The translations under genes were made by a program, and so were the position numbers. 40,142 nt of DNA from Lactobacillus rodentium (GTDB taxonomy: Bacteria > Bacillota > Bacilli > Lactobacillales > Lactobacillaceae), in contig NZ_BFBY01000013.1 in assembly GCF_003423665.1 (NCBI RefSeq), forward strand, positions 1 to 40,142, written 5' to 3'. Below the pieces are notes generated by a model. The model did no database searches. It was given only the letters and a program-made list of their open reading frames with translations, and was not told the origin of the DNA. Below, one piece after another: positions 1 to 8,360 of the stretch. The number at the start of each line of letters is the position of its first letter. The first letter of the stretch is position 1.

Positions 1-734
1 AAAGTTAATTTATTTACCTGATTGATATCTGTTAAATGGATACTAGTTGTGCCATTAGTATGGGCTAAAGTATAAAAGACCTTGTAATCAACTAATTTTT
101 TCTGACGATTAATTTTAATTGTAACATCAACGTGCTTAATTTGACTGGCATCGCTACTATTATCACCACTAGCAACTCTTTGAATGCCTTTGATTACCTC
201 CTTATCATTACCCTTATAAGTTAAAGTATAGCCATCTAAACCATCAAGATTAACTTTAAATTTATTCATTGCAGATTTAGATAATTTACTAAAATCATGA
301 CCAGTAAATAATTTCTTATAAGTTGCCATCGAAGTACTGATAAAGGTATTAGTTAGTGAATTACGTTCCATGTAATTCCATTGTCCATTATTTAAAAAGT
401 AAAACTTATTACCAGTAATCCATGTTTCTTGTTCTTGATCCTTATTTTCGGGAACAAAACGATTGGTAATATGAACAGTGTTACCTTTTACTTCGTAATT
501 TAAGGTTTCACTATTTTTCTTTTTAGCATTTTGCTTCGTTATAATAGTTGATCTAATGGAATGTATATTAGTTTTAGCGGCTGAATTTAAAGCATCTTGT
601 GCACTTGGTTTAGAAAAGTGTAAGTACAAGAGTCCTCCAGCAATAATAATAATTAAAACAACGAACACCCAACTGATAATCGCACCAGCATGTCTTTTGG
701 CCTTTTTTTGTATAATTTCTTGTTTTTCATCCAT
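1..734 (-). CDS. Membrane-anchored surface protein, paralogue 1 (3' end cut by window edge)
   Basis: Reads leftwards from ATG at 734 (RBS AGGAGAA just upstream) to the window edge without a stop, so its C-terminus is missing. Alignment by eye with the next gene suggests only about 15 residues are lost. A short charged cytoplasmic start is followed by one membrane segment (about residues 17-38, rich in V and I), then 'KPSAQDALNSA' and an extracytoplasmic domain. Shared landmarks with the next gene are 'TWIT', 'NNGQW', 'FKVNLDGLDGYTLTY' and a late 'TDINQVNKLT'. The overall pattern resembles the DUF6612/LppX-like lipoprotein fold, which is inference. No enzyme motif is visible. Function unknown; probably a wall- or membrane-facing structural or ligand-binding protein held by an uncleaved N-terminal anchor. 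Confidence 0.8.
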   Translation of the reverse strand, partial: MDEKQEIIQKKAKRHAGAIISWVFVVLIIIIAGGLLYLHFSKPSAQDALNSAAKTNIHSIRSTIITKQNAKKKNSETLNYEVKGNTVHITNRFVPENKDQEQETWITGNKFYFLNNGQWNYMERNSLTNTFISTSMATYKKLFTGHDFSKLSKSAMNKFKVNLDGLDGYTLTYKGNDKEVIKGIQRVASGDNSSDASQIKHVDVTIKINRQKKLVDYKVFYTLAHTNGTTSIHLTDINQVNKLT

Positions 735-800
735 GTTAATTCATTCTCCTAAATAAATTCTCACAAATAAAATTTAACTTTAATTAAAATATTAGTCAAC

Positions 801-833
801 AAAAAATAGCTCTTTCTACTAGAGTGAGAGCTA
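801..833 (-). terminator. Intrinsic terminator after surface paralogue 2
   Basis: On the minus strand the arms TAGCTCT and AGAGCTA enclose a 13-nt loop and are followed by six T. It lies 9 nt beyond the stop of the gene ending at 842. Confidence 0.75.
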
Positions 834-841
834 CTTTATTA

Positions 842-1576
842 CTATTCTTCATATTCTTGTGCATCTTTTTTGACTTTATTAGGAATAGTTAAGTTTTTAA
901 CGTTATTTACATCATAGATCGAAATCGAAGCTGAGCCACCATCTTTAAGACGGGCAGTTGCATTAAGATCACGTAAATGCTTATTACGATCTAGATGGAT
1001 AGTTATGTTAACATTTTTGGCATCTGAAATTACAGTCTCTCTAATTTTTTTGTTGTTACCACTATAAGTTAAAGTATAGCCCTTAATACCATCTAAACTA
1101 ACCTTAAATAAATTTGTTGCTGATGCTGGGAGATCAAGGAACTGCTTGAGATCTGTACTTTCTTTGACTTCATCATGTGCCTCAGAAAAATCATCATCGT
1201 CACTGTCTGAGTAATACCATTTACCATTATTTGAAGACATATATGCCTTATCTTTGGTAATCCAAGTACTAAGTTTTTTAGATTCATCGTCTGCTTTAAG
1301 AATAACATTTGAGTGGACTACGTGATTGGTAAATTCAATTGCAGTGTTGTCTTTAAGGTCATCAGATTTAACCATAATGTGTGCTCTTAGTGAATCTACT
1401 TTAGCATTTTTTGCCGTAGCCATTGCTTGAGATGCAGATGGTTTAGTCATTTCTAAAATTAAGAAAATAACTCCACAGATGATAACTAAACCTGCAATAA
1501 TACTAGCAGCAATAATTCCAGCGCGGTTTTGCTTAGCCTGCTTTTGTTGTGGATTAGGTTGTGTATTTTGATCCAT
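842..1576 (-). CDS. Membrane-anchored surface protein, paralogue 2
   Basis: 244 residues from the ATG at 1576, which has GGAGAAAG at good spacing; an ATG 18 nt further upstream lacks one and is rejected. The order is a short cytoplasmic tail rich in Q, N and K, one membrane segment (about residues 21-42), 'KPSASQAMATA', then an exposed domain with an acidic stretch (SDSDDDD near residue 120). 'STWITKDKAYMSSNNGKWYY' and 'FKVSLDGIKGYTLTYSGN' match the first gene closely, and 'W-IT/LT...MY...GKW' also matches the lipoprotein next door, so the three form a tandem paralogous set. DUF6612/LppX-like fold is suspected. The gene has its own terminator. Role unknown. Confidence 0.85.
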   Translation of the reverse strand: MDQNTQPNPQQKQAKQNRAGIIAASIIAGLVIICGVIFLILEMTKPSASQAMATAKNAKVDSLRAHIMVKSDDLKDNTAIEFTNHVVHSNVILKADDESKKLSTWITKDKAYMSSNNGKWYYSDSDDDDFSEAHDEVKESTDLKQFLDLPASATNLFKVSLDGIKGYTLTYSGNNKKIRETVISDAKNVNITIHLDRNKHLRDLNATARLKDGGSASISIYDVNNVKNLTIPNKVKKDAQEYEE

Positions 1577-1615
1577 TTTACTTTCTCCATTCATTCTTCC
1601 AAGTTTTGATCAAAC

Positions 1616-1650
1616 AAAAAGTCCAAGGTAAAAACTTTGGACTTTTATTT
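1616..1650 (-). terminator. Intrinsic terminator after the lipoprotein gene
   Basis: Hairpin AGTCCAA / TTGGACT with T-rich tails on both strands. It separates the lipoprotein gene from surface paralogue 2. Confidence 0.7.
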
Positions 1651-1690
1651 ATTAATTAATCTTAGCATAGGAATACTAAAAATAGAATTT

Positions 1691-2488
1691 TTATTTTGAT
1701 TGCTTACTTACATCAATTGCATTTTTTTGAATATCAGTTGGAACGGCCAGGTTAGCGTGTTGACCTAATTCATCATATTTTAAATTCCAGCTAAAATCAT
1801 AACTACCATTAACAGTAAAATTAGTATTAATTGTGATCTTAGTTAAGGCTTGAGTCTTTTTGTTAAATGTATAGTTAACTGAAATATTTTGTGGTTGCCC
1901 GGCGTTAATCATTTGGACGATTTGCATATTTTGTGTTCCAGGAGTATTTAAAGTGTCGATAATTAGATTTTCGATACCTTTCCAAACTTCATCACTACTA
2001 CCACTATAAGCTACTTCGTAAGTATTAGCATGAGTTGTAACTAAAGCAGACTTGGCAATTGTTTTGTTCAATGATTTGAATGTAGCAGGCTTAAATCGTC
2101 TAGTGACTTGATCAGGATCAAAGTTATTGGCTGAAGCTCCTGTTTTGATCCATTTACCTTTGTTTTGTTCTAATAAAAGATACATCGTGTCTGGGGTAAG
2201 CCAAATTGATTCGGTTTGTGTTTTTCCTTTATTAGTAAGGGAATAATCAGTATTAATCAAGGAAGTACCGTTAAAGTAACCCTTTAATGAGGCATTTTCC
2301 TTCATGGCCTTTGACTTAATTTCAGTAGTATAATGACCATTCTTGATGCCTTTATTAAAATTTTTACTGATTAAACTTTTAGCAGTGGGTGAATTACTAC
2401 TATTAGATTTTTTACTACATCCACTAACACCTAAAATAATAAATAGGGTAGTTAGTAAAGTAGCAATTGTTAATAATTTTTTACGCAT
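1691..2488 (-). CDS. Lipoprotein, DUF6612/LppX-like, paralogue 3
   Basis: 265 residues from ATG 2488, preceded by AAGAGGAT. The open frame runs further upstream, but that part has no RBS and covers the divergent promoter. The N-terminus is a classical lipoprotein signal: 'MRKK', a hydrophobic core, and lipobox V-S-G-C with Cys about residue 23. The mature part begins with a Ser/Lys/Asn linker. The exposed domain carries 'SIWLTPDTMYLLLEQNKGKW' and 'YEVAYSGSSDEV', which align with the two genes downstream, so one anchor type (lipid) has been exchanged for another (membrane helix) within the set. Function is not known; such proteins are usually envelope ligand- or polymer-associated. It is divergent from the GT-C membrane protein. 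Confidence 0.85.
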   Translation of the reverse strand: MRKKLLTIATLLTTLFIILGVSGCSKKSNSSNSPTAKSLISKNFNKGIKNGHYTTEIKSKAMKENASLKGYFNGTSLINTDYSLTNKGKTQTESIWLTPDTMYLLLEQNKGKWIKTGASANNFDPDQVTRRFKPATFKSLNKTIAKSALVTTHANTYEVAYSGSSDEVWKGIENLIIDTLNTPGTQNMQIVQMINAGQPQNISVNYTFNKKTQALTKITINTNFTVNGSYDFSWNLKYDELGQHANLAVPTDIQKNAIDVSKQSK

Positions 2489-2569
2489 AATTATCCTCTT
2501 AACTCTTTTCTCATTTGTACTTCTCAATATTACATTATTAAGATTAGCACATGTGGGATTTAAAGAATA

Positions 2570-2578
2570 TGATATAAT
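2570..2578 (+). promoter_or_regulatory. Extended -10 promoter element of the GT-C gene
   Basis: TGATATAAT is a perfect extended -10 (TGnTATAAT). It sits 28 nt before the start codon; no convincing -35 is seen. Confidence 0.6.
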
Positions 2579-2606
2579 CAAAAAATATATTATTTTGGAG
2601 GAAATA

Positions 2607-4352
2607 ATGAATAAAGAAGTTATGGTTAATGGATGGCCTAGAAAAGCAATTGAGTATTTAATTGTGATTTTAGTCATTTTGATTACCGCTAGTGCCCTAA
2701 TGTTTTGTCAGTTGCAACATCATGTAGGTTTGATTCTAGCGGATACTTTATTTCATGATAATAGGATTTATGATACGGCTCAGCAGCTATTACATCATAA
2801 TATTTCATATTTTCAAATGAATTACGGTGCTTATCAAAGTGGTAGAGTAATAAATCCTATTTATGGCCCATTTTTTGCCTATTTTTTAGGCGCCTTGTTA
2901 CTTTTTGCCGGTTCTTGGTTCAGATTTCAAGTATTAACTAATTACTTGCTTTTTTTGATTGGTGGTATTGGGATGTATCACTTAGCTAAAAAGGCTAAGG
3001 CCGTAAGCTGGGCAGCAGGACTAGCTATGTTATTATTTTTAGTTACTGGCTATGTGGCATATTGGATTCAAGGGAATACCTTTAACTCCTGGGGTGCAGT
3101 GTTAATGCCATATGTATTAATTGAAGGGCTTAAAATGATGCAGGCCAGGGGAAAACAAATTAATTGGTTATCTCTTGGACTGATAATGGCAATTATTGCT
3201 CAAGTTCACCTCTTAAGTATTATTTTTTCATTATTAGCATTAATACCATTTTTTATTTATGGATTAATAATTAGTAATAATAAAAGGGAAATGCTAGTTA
3301 GTGCTATTAAGGCAATTTTATTGTTCATAGTTTTAACAGCTAACGTATGGAGTGCCTATTTATTACTGTATACGACTAACCACATGTCGCCTACCTTTGC
3401 TTATCCTCTCTTTGATACAGCAATGCATCTAGGTTCAAGTACGGTAAAAGGAACAATCCTTTTTTCTACTTTAGTAATCTTTATTTTGCAGTTGATTTAT
3501 GTATTAATAAATGCAAAGAAACAAAAATTGAATTTGTTTTTAACCCTGGAAGGTACTATCTTTTTTATATTAAGTTCACAAGTATTTCCATGGCAGTTCT
3601 TTGATGCACATTTACCTTTTTTTAGAACTTATTTACAATTTCCAAATCGATTGACTGTTATTGCGTATCCTTTACTTTATGTTGGCGTAGCTCTCTCCTT
3701 AACTCAATTATTGAGGATGAAGAGTAAGTTAGGTAAAGGTATTGGTGTTATGAGCTTAGTTTTGGTTGTGTTAGCGATAATTTTTAATATAAATGCAAAT
3801 ATATTAAAGAATACACAACAAACGATGGGAGTTGTTGCTGCACCTCATGCCGCACGATGGAGTCGAGACAGAGACTTGAATTTACTTATAATCAATCTTC
3901 CAAGTTTTAATCCTGAATATTTGCCTTTGCATGATAATATTAACGGCGCGCATATTAACATAACACTTAACAAAAAATTATATATTCCTAATCGAGACCA
4001 TTTCCATAAAGAAGTTCTTGCTGGTGGTAAATTAAAGATTATGTGGCAGGCTGATAAAAAGCAAAAAACAAGCCTACTTCCGATAGTGATGTATCACCAA
4101 TCAAAATTAGAAGTAAATGGTAAAAATAAAGGTCAAATTAAGCACTACAATGCAATTGGAATGCCAGTTGTAAAAAATAAAGTGGGAGAAAATGAAGCTG
4201 TTTTAACTTTTGTAACGCCACACTGGTTTACAGTCTTATTAATATTGAATCTTATTAGTTGGGTTGTAATCATAATTTTTGCAAGTTATCAGGTAATAAG
4301 ATTTTGCTTAGAAAAGCCTAATTTGCTAACTGATAAGAGAGTAAAGAGTTAA
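2607..4352 (+). CDS. Polytopic GT-C-type membrane glycosyltransferase-like protein (YfhO/PTPS-related)
   Basis: 581 residues from ATG 2607 with a strong TTGGAGG; earlier in-frame codons overlap the lipoprotein gene on the other strand and are rejected. About 12-13 membrane helices precede a C-terminal exposed region and a last helix (about 550-570). After the first helix comes D46-T-L-F-H-D-N-R53, the D-x2-F-H-x2-R motif that also occurs in the proteins at 6617 and 18515. The D lies where GT-C enzymes keep their catalytic Asp. 'YGPFFAY' and 'GSWF' are shared with 6617..8350. Family members such as YfhO move a sugar from undecaprenyl phosphate onto a wall polymer outside the membrane; this function is inferred. 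No sugar-charging partner adjoins it. Confidence 0.75.
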   Translation: MNKEVMVNGWPRKAIEYLIVILVILITASALMFCQLQHHVGLILADTLFHDNRIYDTAQQLLHHNISYFQMNYGAYQSGRVINPIYGPFFAYFLGALLLFAGSWFRFQVLTNYLLFLIGGIGMYHLAKKAKAVSWAAGLAMLLFLVTGYVAYWIQGNTFNSWGAVLMPYVLIEGLKMMQARGKQINWLSLGLIMAIIAQVHLLSIIFSLLALIPFFIYGLIISNNKREMLVSAIKAILLFIVLTANVWSAYLLLYTTNHMSPTFAYPLFDTAMHLGSSTVKGTILFSTLVIFILQLIYVLINAKKQKLNLFLTLEGTIFFILSSQVFPWQFFDAHLPFFRTYLQFPNRLTVIAYPLLYVGVALSLTQLLRMKSKLGKGIGVMSLVLVVLAIIFNINANILKNTQQTMGVVAAPHAARWSRDRDLNLLIINLPSFNPEYLPLHDNINGAHINITLNKKLYIPNRDHFHKEVLAGGKLKIMWQADKKQKTSLLPIVMYHQSKLEVNGKNKGQIKHYNAIGMPVVKNKVGENEAVLTFVTPHWFTVLLILNLISWVVIIIFASYQVIRFCLEKPNLLTDKRVKS

Positions 4353-4354
4353 TT

Positions 4355-4394
4355 AAAAACGCTGTAAAAGAATTGAACTTTTACAGCGTTTTTT
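4355..4394. terminator. Bidirectional terminator
   Basis: Perfect 16-base arms AAAAACGCTGTAAAAG / CTTTTACAGCGTTTTT with a 7-nt loop between two convergent genes; A-run and T-run make it work both ways. Confidence 0.9.
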
Positions 4395-4401
4395 ACGTGA
4401 T

Positions 4402-4833
4402 TTATTTTTTCTTTAAAACGTTTAAAATATTACGCCATTTACTTCCTTTAACCTGATATTTATCAACAGGTTGAGTTACTTCAATGCAGCCAATATATTT
4501 GCCGTCTTCGTTATGTAAGGCATAAAAAGAAATACTAATTGGCTTTTTATCATGTGTGACTACTAAGGAAAGAGACCCGCGCTTATCATCATGCATTTGT
4601 TCAAGTACTTGTTTAACATGTCCTTGTGAATGACCTGGATGGACTTCATAAACAGTTTTACCTATGTCATCTTCAGTTCGTTTAAAAAGTCGATGTTTAT
4701 TCATGGAAGACCAAACAACTTTATCATTTTCGTCTAAGACGTCAAATTCTTGGGGAATAGTATTAAAAATAGCATTAAGCATTTCCAAATTAAGATGACC
4801 ACCACTTAATTTGATTTCTTCTTTTTGATCCAT
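4402..4833 (-). CDS. Stand-alone PAS-domain protein
   Basis: 143 residues from ATG 4833. GAGG lies 11 nt ahead; the ATG ten codons earlier has no RBS. Soluble and without a signal peptide. A short leader (residues 1-15) is followed by a single PAS fold: 'LNAIFNTIPQEFDVLDENDK', 'VVWSSMNKHRLF', 'IGKTVYEVHPGHS', and the final strand 'GKYIGCIEVTQPV'. This most resembles the PAS part found at the C-terminus of DUF438 proteins, here without the DUF438 part. A basic tail (KGSKWRNILNVLKKK) ends it. There is no kinase, GGDEF or DNA-binding output domain, so it would have to signal through a partner. Ligand unknown. Confidence 0.75.
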   Translation of the reverse strand: MDQKEEIKLSGGHLNLEMLNAIFNTIPQEFDVLDENDKVVWSSMNKHRLFKRTEDDIGKTVYEVHPGHSQGHVKQVLEQMHDDKRGSLSLVVTHDKKPISISFYALHNEDGKYIGCIEVTQPVDKYQVKGSKWRNILNVLKKK

Positions 4834-4967
4834 AATTATTTTAACCTCATTTCTACAAGCCATATTTTACCACACTAAATTAGAATAATTTTCACATTAA
4901 CTATGAATTTTTACTTAGGACGTGTAAAATAACTAGTGTATATATGATTTAAAAGGAGATATTGTTC

Positions 4968-5660
4968 ATGTCTAAGTTAGTATTAATTCGTCATGGTCAA
5001 AGTGAATGGAACCTTTCAAACCAATTTACTGGTTGGGTTGACGTTAACCTTTCAGATAAAGGTGTAGAAGAAGCTAAAAGAGCTGGTAAGTTAATTAAGG
5101 AACACGGTCTTGAATTTGATCAAGCTTACACTTCATTATTAACTCGTGCTATTAAGACTTTACACTTCGCATTGGAAGAAAGTGGTCAACTTTGGATTCC
5201 TGAAACTAAGACTTGGAGATTAAACGAACGTCACTATGGTGCACTTCAAGGTTTAAACAAGAAGAAGACTGCTGAAAAATACGGTGATGACCAAGTTCAC
5301 ATTTGGCGTCGTTCATACGATGTTTTACCACCTGAAATCGAAGATGATTCAGAATACAGTCAAGCACATGACCGTCGTTACGCAGACCTTGATCCACACA
5401 TTGTTCCTAAGGCAGAAAACCTTAAGGTAACTTTGGAAAGAGTTATGCCATTCTGGGAAGATCACATCGCTCCAGATTTACTTGATGGCAAGAACGTAAT
5501 TATTGCTGCTCACGGTAACTCACTTCGTGCTTTAACTAAGTACATTGAAAACATTTCTGATGAAGACATCATGGATGTTGAAATGAAGACTGGTGAACCA
5601 GTTGTTTATACTTTCGATGATCAATTGAACGTTGTTAACAAAGAAAAGCTTGATAAGTAA
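4968..5660 (+). CDS. gpmA: 2,3-bisphosphoglycerate-dependent phosphoglycerate mutase
   Basis: 230 residues, the normal length for GpmA. The ATG at 4968 follows AAAAGGAGAT; an in-frame TTG two codons earlier is not needed. The enzyme interconverts 3- and 2-phosphoglycerate in glycolysis, in the cytosol. Visible: phosphohistidine motif '[12 protein letters not shown]' with H9, '[15 protein letters not shown]', '[15 protein letters not shown]', and the second catalytic His in '[10 protein letters not shown]'. It is monocistronic, with a strong terminator right after. Its codons are more biased (AAC, GGT, AAG) than those of neighbouring membrane genes, as expected of a highly expressed glycolytic gene. 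Confidence 0.97.
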   Translation: MSKLVLIRHGQSEWNLSNQFTGWVDVNLSDKGVEEAKRAGKLIKEHGLEFDQAYTSLLTRAIKTLHFALEESGQLWIPETKTWRLNERHYGALQGLNKKKTAEKYGDDQVHIWRRSYDVLPPEIEDDSEYSQAHDRRYADLDPHIVPKAENLKVTLERVMPFWEDHIAPDLLDGKNVIIAAHGNSLRALTKYIENISDEDIMDVEMKTGEPVVYTFDDQLNVVNKEKLDK

Positions 5661-5674
5661 TTATTGAGCAAAGC

Positions 5675-5707
5675 AAAAAGCTTCCGACTTTTGTCGGAAG
5701 CTTTTTT
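5675..5707. terminator. Terminator after gpmA (bidirectional)
   Basis: Arms AAAAAGCTTCCGAC / GTCGGAAGCTTTTTT around a TTTT loop; also able to end the minus-strand rpsN transcript. Confidence 0.92.
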
Positions 5708-5747
5708 ATTAGGTTTATTAATGTTAATTTTTAATTTATTGTGTTGA

Positions 5748-6005
5748 TTACCAACTAGCCTTTTTAACGCCAGGAAGTTGTCCCTTGTGTGCTAGTTCTT
5801 TGAAGCGTAAACGTGACATGCCAAATTTGCGCATGTAGCCGTGGGGACGACCATCATATAAATCACGGTTGTGGTAATGAGTTGGACGAGCATTACGTGG
5901 TAATTTAGCTAAAGCTTCAACATTACCTGCTTCTTTTAATTCGTAATATTTTTTAATTAATTCTCTTTGCTTTGCAGCTTTAACAATTTTTGATTTTTTA
6001 GCCAT
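5748..6005 (-). CDS. rpsN: Ribosomal protein S14, zinc-independent (C-) type
   Basis: 85 residues. It ends in the family signature '[19 protein letters not shown]' and holds '[31 protein letters not shown]'-type sequence (given here only as landmarks), the 30S S14 core. There is no CxxC...CxxC zinc ribbon, so this is the long zinc-free version; many Firmicutes also keep a zinc-binding copy in the main ribosomal operon. In Bacillus the zinc-free paralogue replaces the zinc form during zinc starvation under Zur; no Zur-like palindrome could be seen upstream here. It is a single gene with its own strong promoter, consistent with being the accessory copy. Confidence 0.93.
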   Translation of the reverse strand: MAKKSKIVKAAKQRELIKKYYELKEAGNVEALAKLPRNARPTHYHNRDLYDGRPHGYMRKFGMSRLRFKELAHKGQLPGVKKASW

Positions 6006-6057
6006 ATATCTTTCCTCTCTGTCTTAAATTTTTATATTGCTAATAAAAAGTAAGTAT

Positions 6058-6086
6058 ATTGTAGTAGGTATTTGATAAATTGTCAA
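6058..6086 (-). promoter_or_regulatory. Promoter of rpsN
   Basis: On the minus strand: TTGACA (6081-6086), a 17-nt spacer, TACAAT (6058-6063). A near-consensus housekeeping promoter. Confidence 0.85.
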
Positions 6087-6175
6087 CTAATATGAGAAAT
6101 GTTTGTTGCAAAAAAAATTATAGAGTAAAATAACTATTATATTATTTTGATGTAATTAATGAGGTTAAGTATCTA

Positions 6176-6604
6176 ATGAAAGAAAAAATTCAAAAGCTCT
6201 GGGCTTCTGAAGATTTTAAACAATTAGTAGGCTATGTTTTAATCGGACTTTTAGGGTTAGTAGTTGATTTCGGTGTATTTTTAATTTTAACCCACTTTTT
6301 TAATTTTAATGTAGAATGGGCCAATTTTATCAGTTCTAGTTGTGGTTTAATTAATAACTTTATCTGGAATTCTTTTGCTAACTTTAAAGTCCACGATAAA
6401 CTCTTACTAAGATTTATTTCATACTATCTAGTAGGGCAAGTAACCACACTGTTTACAACTTTATGTTTATTTATTTTTGTAACTAAATTAGGTTACGATA
6501 AATTTGTAGTTAAGGTGATTGCTACTTTTGTAGCAACTTTGATTCAATTTGTGATTAACAAAGTAATTACTTTTAGAAAAGATCAAAGTAATACCGTAGC
6601 ATAA
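6176..6604 (+). CDS. GtrA/GtcA-family membrane protein (polyprenyl-linked sugar flippase)
   Basis: 142 residues with four membrane helices, the usual GtrA size. Signature stretches 'NFIWNSFANF' after helix 2 and 'FVINKVITFRK' at the C-terminus fit Pfam GtrA. The family (GtrA, Listeria and Bacillus GtcA) is thought to flip undecaprenyl-phosphate-sugar from the inner to the outer leaflet. ATG 6176 is preceded by GAGG at 11 nt. It is the first gene of a compact cassette (12 nt to the GT-C gene, then 10 nt to the CsbB-like gene), so it supplies the flipping step for that pathway. Confidence 0.88.
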   Translation: MKEKIQKLWASEDFKQLVGYVLIGLLGLVVDFGVFLILTHFFNFNVEWANFISSSCGLINNFIWNSFANFKVHDKLLLRFISYYLVGQVTTLFTTLCLFIFVTKLGYDKFVVKVIATFVATLIQFVINKVITFRKDQSNTVA

Positions 6605-6616
6605 TTAGGGTGAATA

Positions 6617-8350
6617 ATGAAAAAATCAAGAATTAATTGGTGTAATATATTTAGTTTTTGTCTTCCTTATCTTGCTATTTTGATCTTAACAACCCTCATT
6701 ATTTCTAGCCAACTACTTTCACATGCTACTTTTATTACTGCAGATCGTTATTTTCATTTTAGTCGCTTTTATGATGCAGCCCAGCAAATAAAAACGGGTA
6801 ATTTTAGCTACTTTCAAAATAATATTACGGCCATGCAGAGTGGTCGCATTATTAATGCACTTTATGGACCATTTTTTGCTTATCTTAATGGACTCTTAGT
6901 TTTGCTCTCGGGCAGTTGGTTTACCTACCAAATTATAATGGATTACCTAGTTTATTTAATTGGAGGTATGGCAACTTACCGGATGCTAACTAAAGTAAAA
7001 GTTAGACAAAGTACTGCTATTTTATTGAGTCTACTTTACTTAACATTGGGAATTATGCCAGGCTGGTTACGTGCTGATAATTTTATGGCTTGGGGCGCAG
7101 CTTTAGCGCCTTATGTTGTGATGTGTGGCATCGATATGATCCAAGATAAAAAGAATCCCGTTCATTGGCTAAAATTAATGCTGATCATGTCTATCGTTGC
7201 TCAAATTCACCTATTGAGTACAGTCATATTAGCTGCTAGCTTAATACCATTTGCACTTTATGCGCTAATTGTAGATGATAATAAAAAGCAGCTTATTCTT
7301 AATTTAGCTAAAGCAGTTGCCGGAACGTTAGTTTTAACGGCTAATATTTGGGGTGCCTTTTTACTTTTATATAGTAATAATAAAATTGCTTTACCCAAAA
7401 GTTTTAATTTGAATGCTAGTGCTATTCATTTTAGTACAAATGGTAGTGAACATAGTCAATTACCGGTGCTAGTATTTTGTTTATTAATAGCACAAATAAT
7501 TTATGTCTTTTTCCATTTAAAGGAAAACAAGTTAAATACTTTTGTAACTATTGAAGGTGCAATTTTACTGTTGTTAGCTTCAAGAATCATGCCCTGGCAC
7601 TTAATCCAGCACTTATTACCGGGATTAGGGCAGTCGTTTCAATTTCCTTATCGCTTAGTAGTAGCCGCCTATCCCTTATTATTTTTGGGAATGGGGCTTA
7701 CTTTAGAGTCCTTAACTAAATACAAAAAAGAAAGATTTATTGTTTTAACTATCTTAGGAGCAAGTTTACTTCAAACTACTATTTTTACTTATCAAACTAA
7801 TTATGCTCTAACCAAAATATATAATAATCCCAATCGGGTAGCAGTGTTAACTACCTATTATCAAATTGATAATCACCGCCTTGATATTAGAAAAGCTACT
7901 AATGGAAAAGATATGGGGTTACTTTTTAAAGTAATTAATCGAACTGAACCAGATTATTTGCCAGTTTATAAGCAAAAATTACGACCTGATACGGTGAATT
8001 TATTGTATCGAACTGATATTATTGACCAGTCTTTGGGGTATAATTATTTTGTACGTAGAAGTTCTTTGAACTTAAGTTGGGTAGCCAATAGAAGTGGCCA
8101 AGTCCAATTACCAATCGTGATGTATCAGCAATCTCGCTTACAAGTTAATCATCGGGTAATTAAACCTAAAAAGTTAAGTCCAATTGGATCACCAACAGTT
8201 CAACAAAAAAAGGGATATAATATAGCTACTTTAACCTTTATGGTTCCCCAATGGTTCTGGTTGTTAGTAGTTATTAGTGTAAGTGGCTGGCTAGTTTTAA
8301 TCTTTTATGGTTTAGGAAAATGTATATTTTTAATCAGACGATTAGAATAG
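6617..8350 (+). CDS. GT-C/YfhO-like membrane glycosyltransferase of the GtcA-CsbB cassette
   Basis: 577 residues, about 12 membrane helices plus an exposed C-terminal part and a last helix. It is a close paralogue of the protein at 2607: 'DAAQQI', 'NALYGPFFAY', 'SGSWF', 'LIMSIVAQIHLLST' and 'PIVMYQQSRLQVN' have direct counterparts. The likely catalytic loop after helix 1 is D43-R-Y-F-H-F-S-R50. It sits between a GtrA/GtcA-like flippase and a CsbB-like enzyme. In Bacillus subtilis, CsbB, GtcA and YfhO together attach GlcNAc to lipoteichoic acid; by analogy this protein performs the final transfer outside the membrane. The sugar and acceptor here are unknown. RBS AGGGTG lies upstream. Confidence 0.8.
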   Translation: MKKSRINWCNIFSFCLPYLAILILTTLIISSQLLSHATFITADRYFHFSRFYDAAQQIKTGNFSYFQNNITAMQSGRIINALYGPFFAYLNGLLVLLSGSWFTYQIIMDYLVYLIGGMATYRMLTKVKVRQSTAILLSLLYLTLGIMPGWLRADNFMAWGAALAPYVVMCGIDMIQDKKNPVHWLKLMLIMSIVAQIHLLSTVILAASLIPFALYALIVDDNKKQLILNLAKAVAGTLVLTANIWGAFLLLYSNNKIALPKSFNLNASAIHFSTNGSEHSQLPVLVFCLLIAQIIYVFFHLKENKLNTFVTIEGAILLLLASRIMPWHLIQHLLPGLGQSFQFPYRLVVAAYPLLFLGMGLTLESLTKYKKERFIVLTILGASLLQTTIFTYQTNYALTKIYNNPNRVAVLTTYYQIDNHRLDIRKATNGKDMGLLFKVINRTEPDYLPVYKQKLRPDTVNLLYRTDIIDQSLGYNYFVRRSSLNLSWVANRSGQVQLPIVMYQQSRLQVNHRVIKPKKLSPIGSPTVQQKKGYNIATLTFMVPQWFWLLVVISVSGWLVLIFYGLGKCIFLIRRLE

Positions 8351-8360
8351 AGGAGTTCTA

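Noticed and set aside
556-756. Plus-strand open frame of 66 codons
   Set aside because: Lies opposite the N-terminal part of surface paralogue 1, has no RBS and no recognisable protein.
2343-2606. In-frame upstream extension of the GT-C protein
   Set aside because: It runs opposite the lipoprotein gene and over the promoter. The start at 2607 has a strong RBS.
6006-6175. Zur box expected before a zinc-independent S14 gene
   Set aside because: I looked for a TAAATCGTAAT-type palindrome and saw only a normal promoter.
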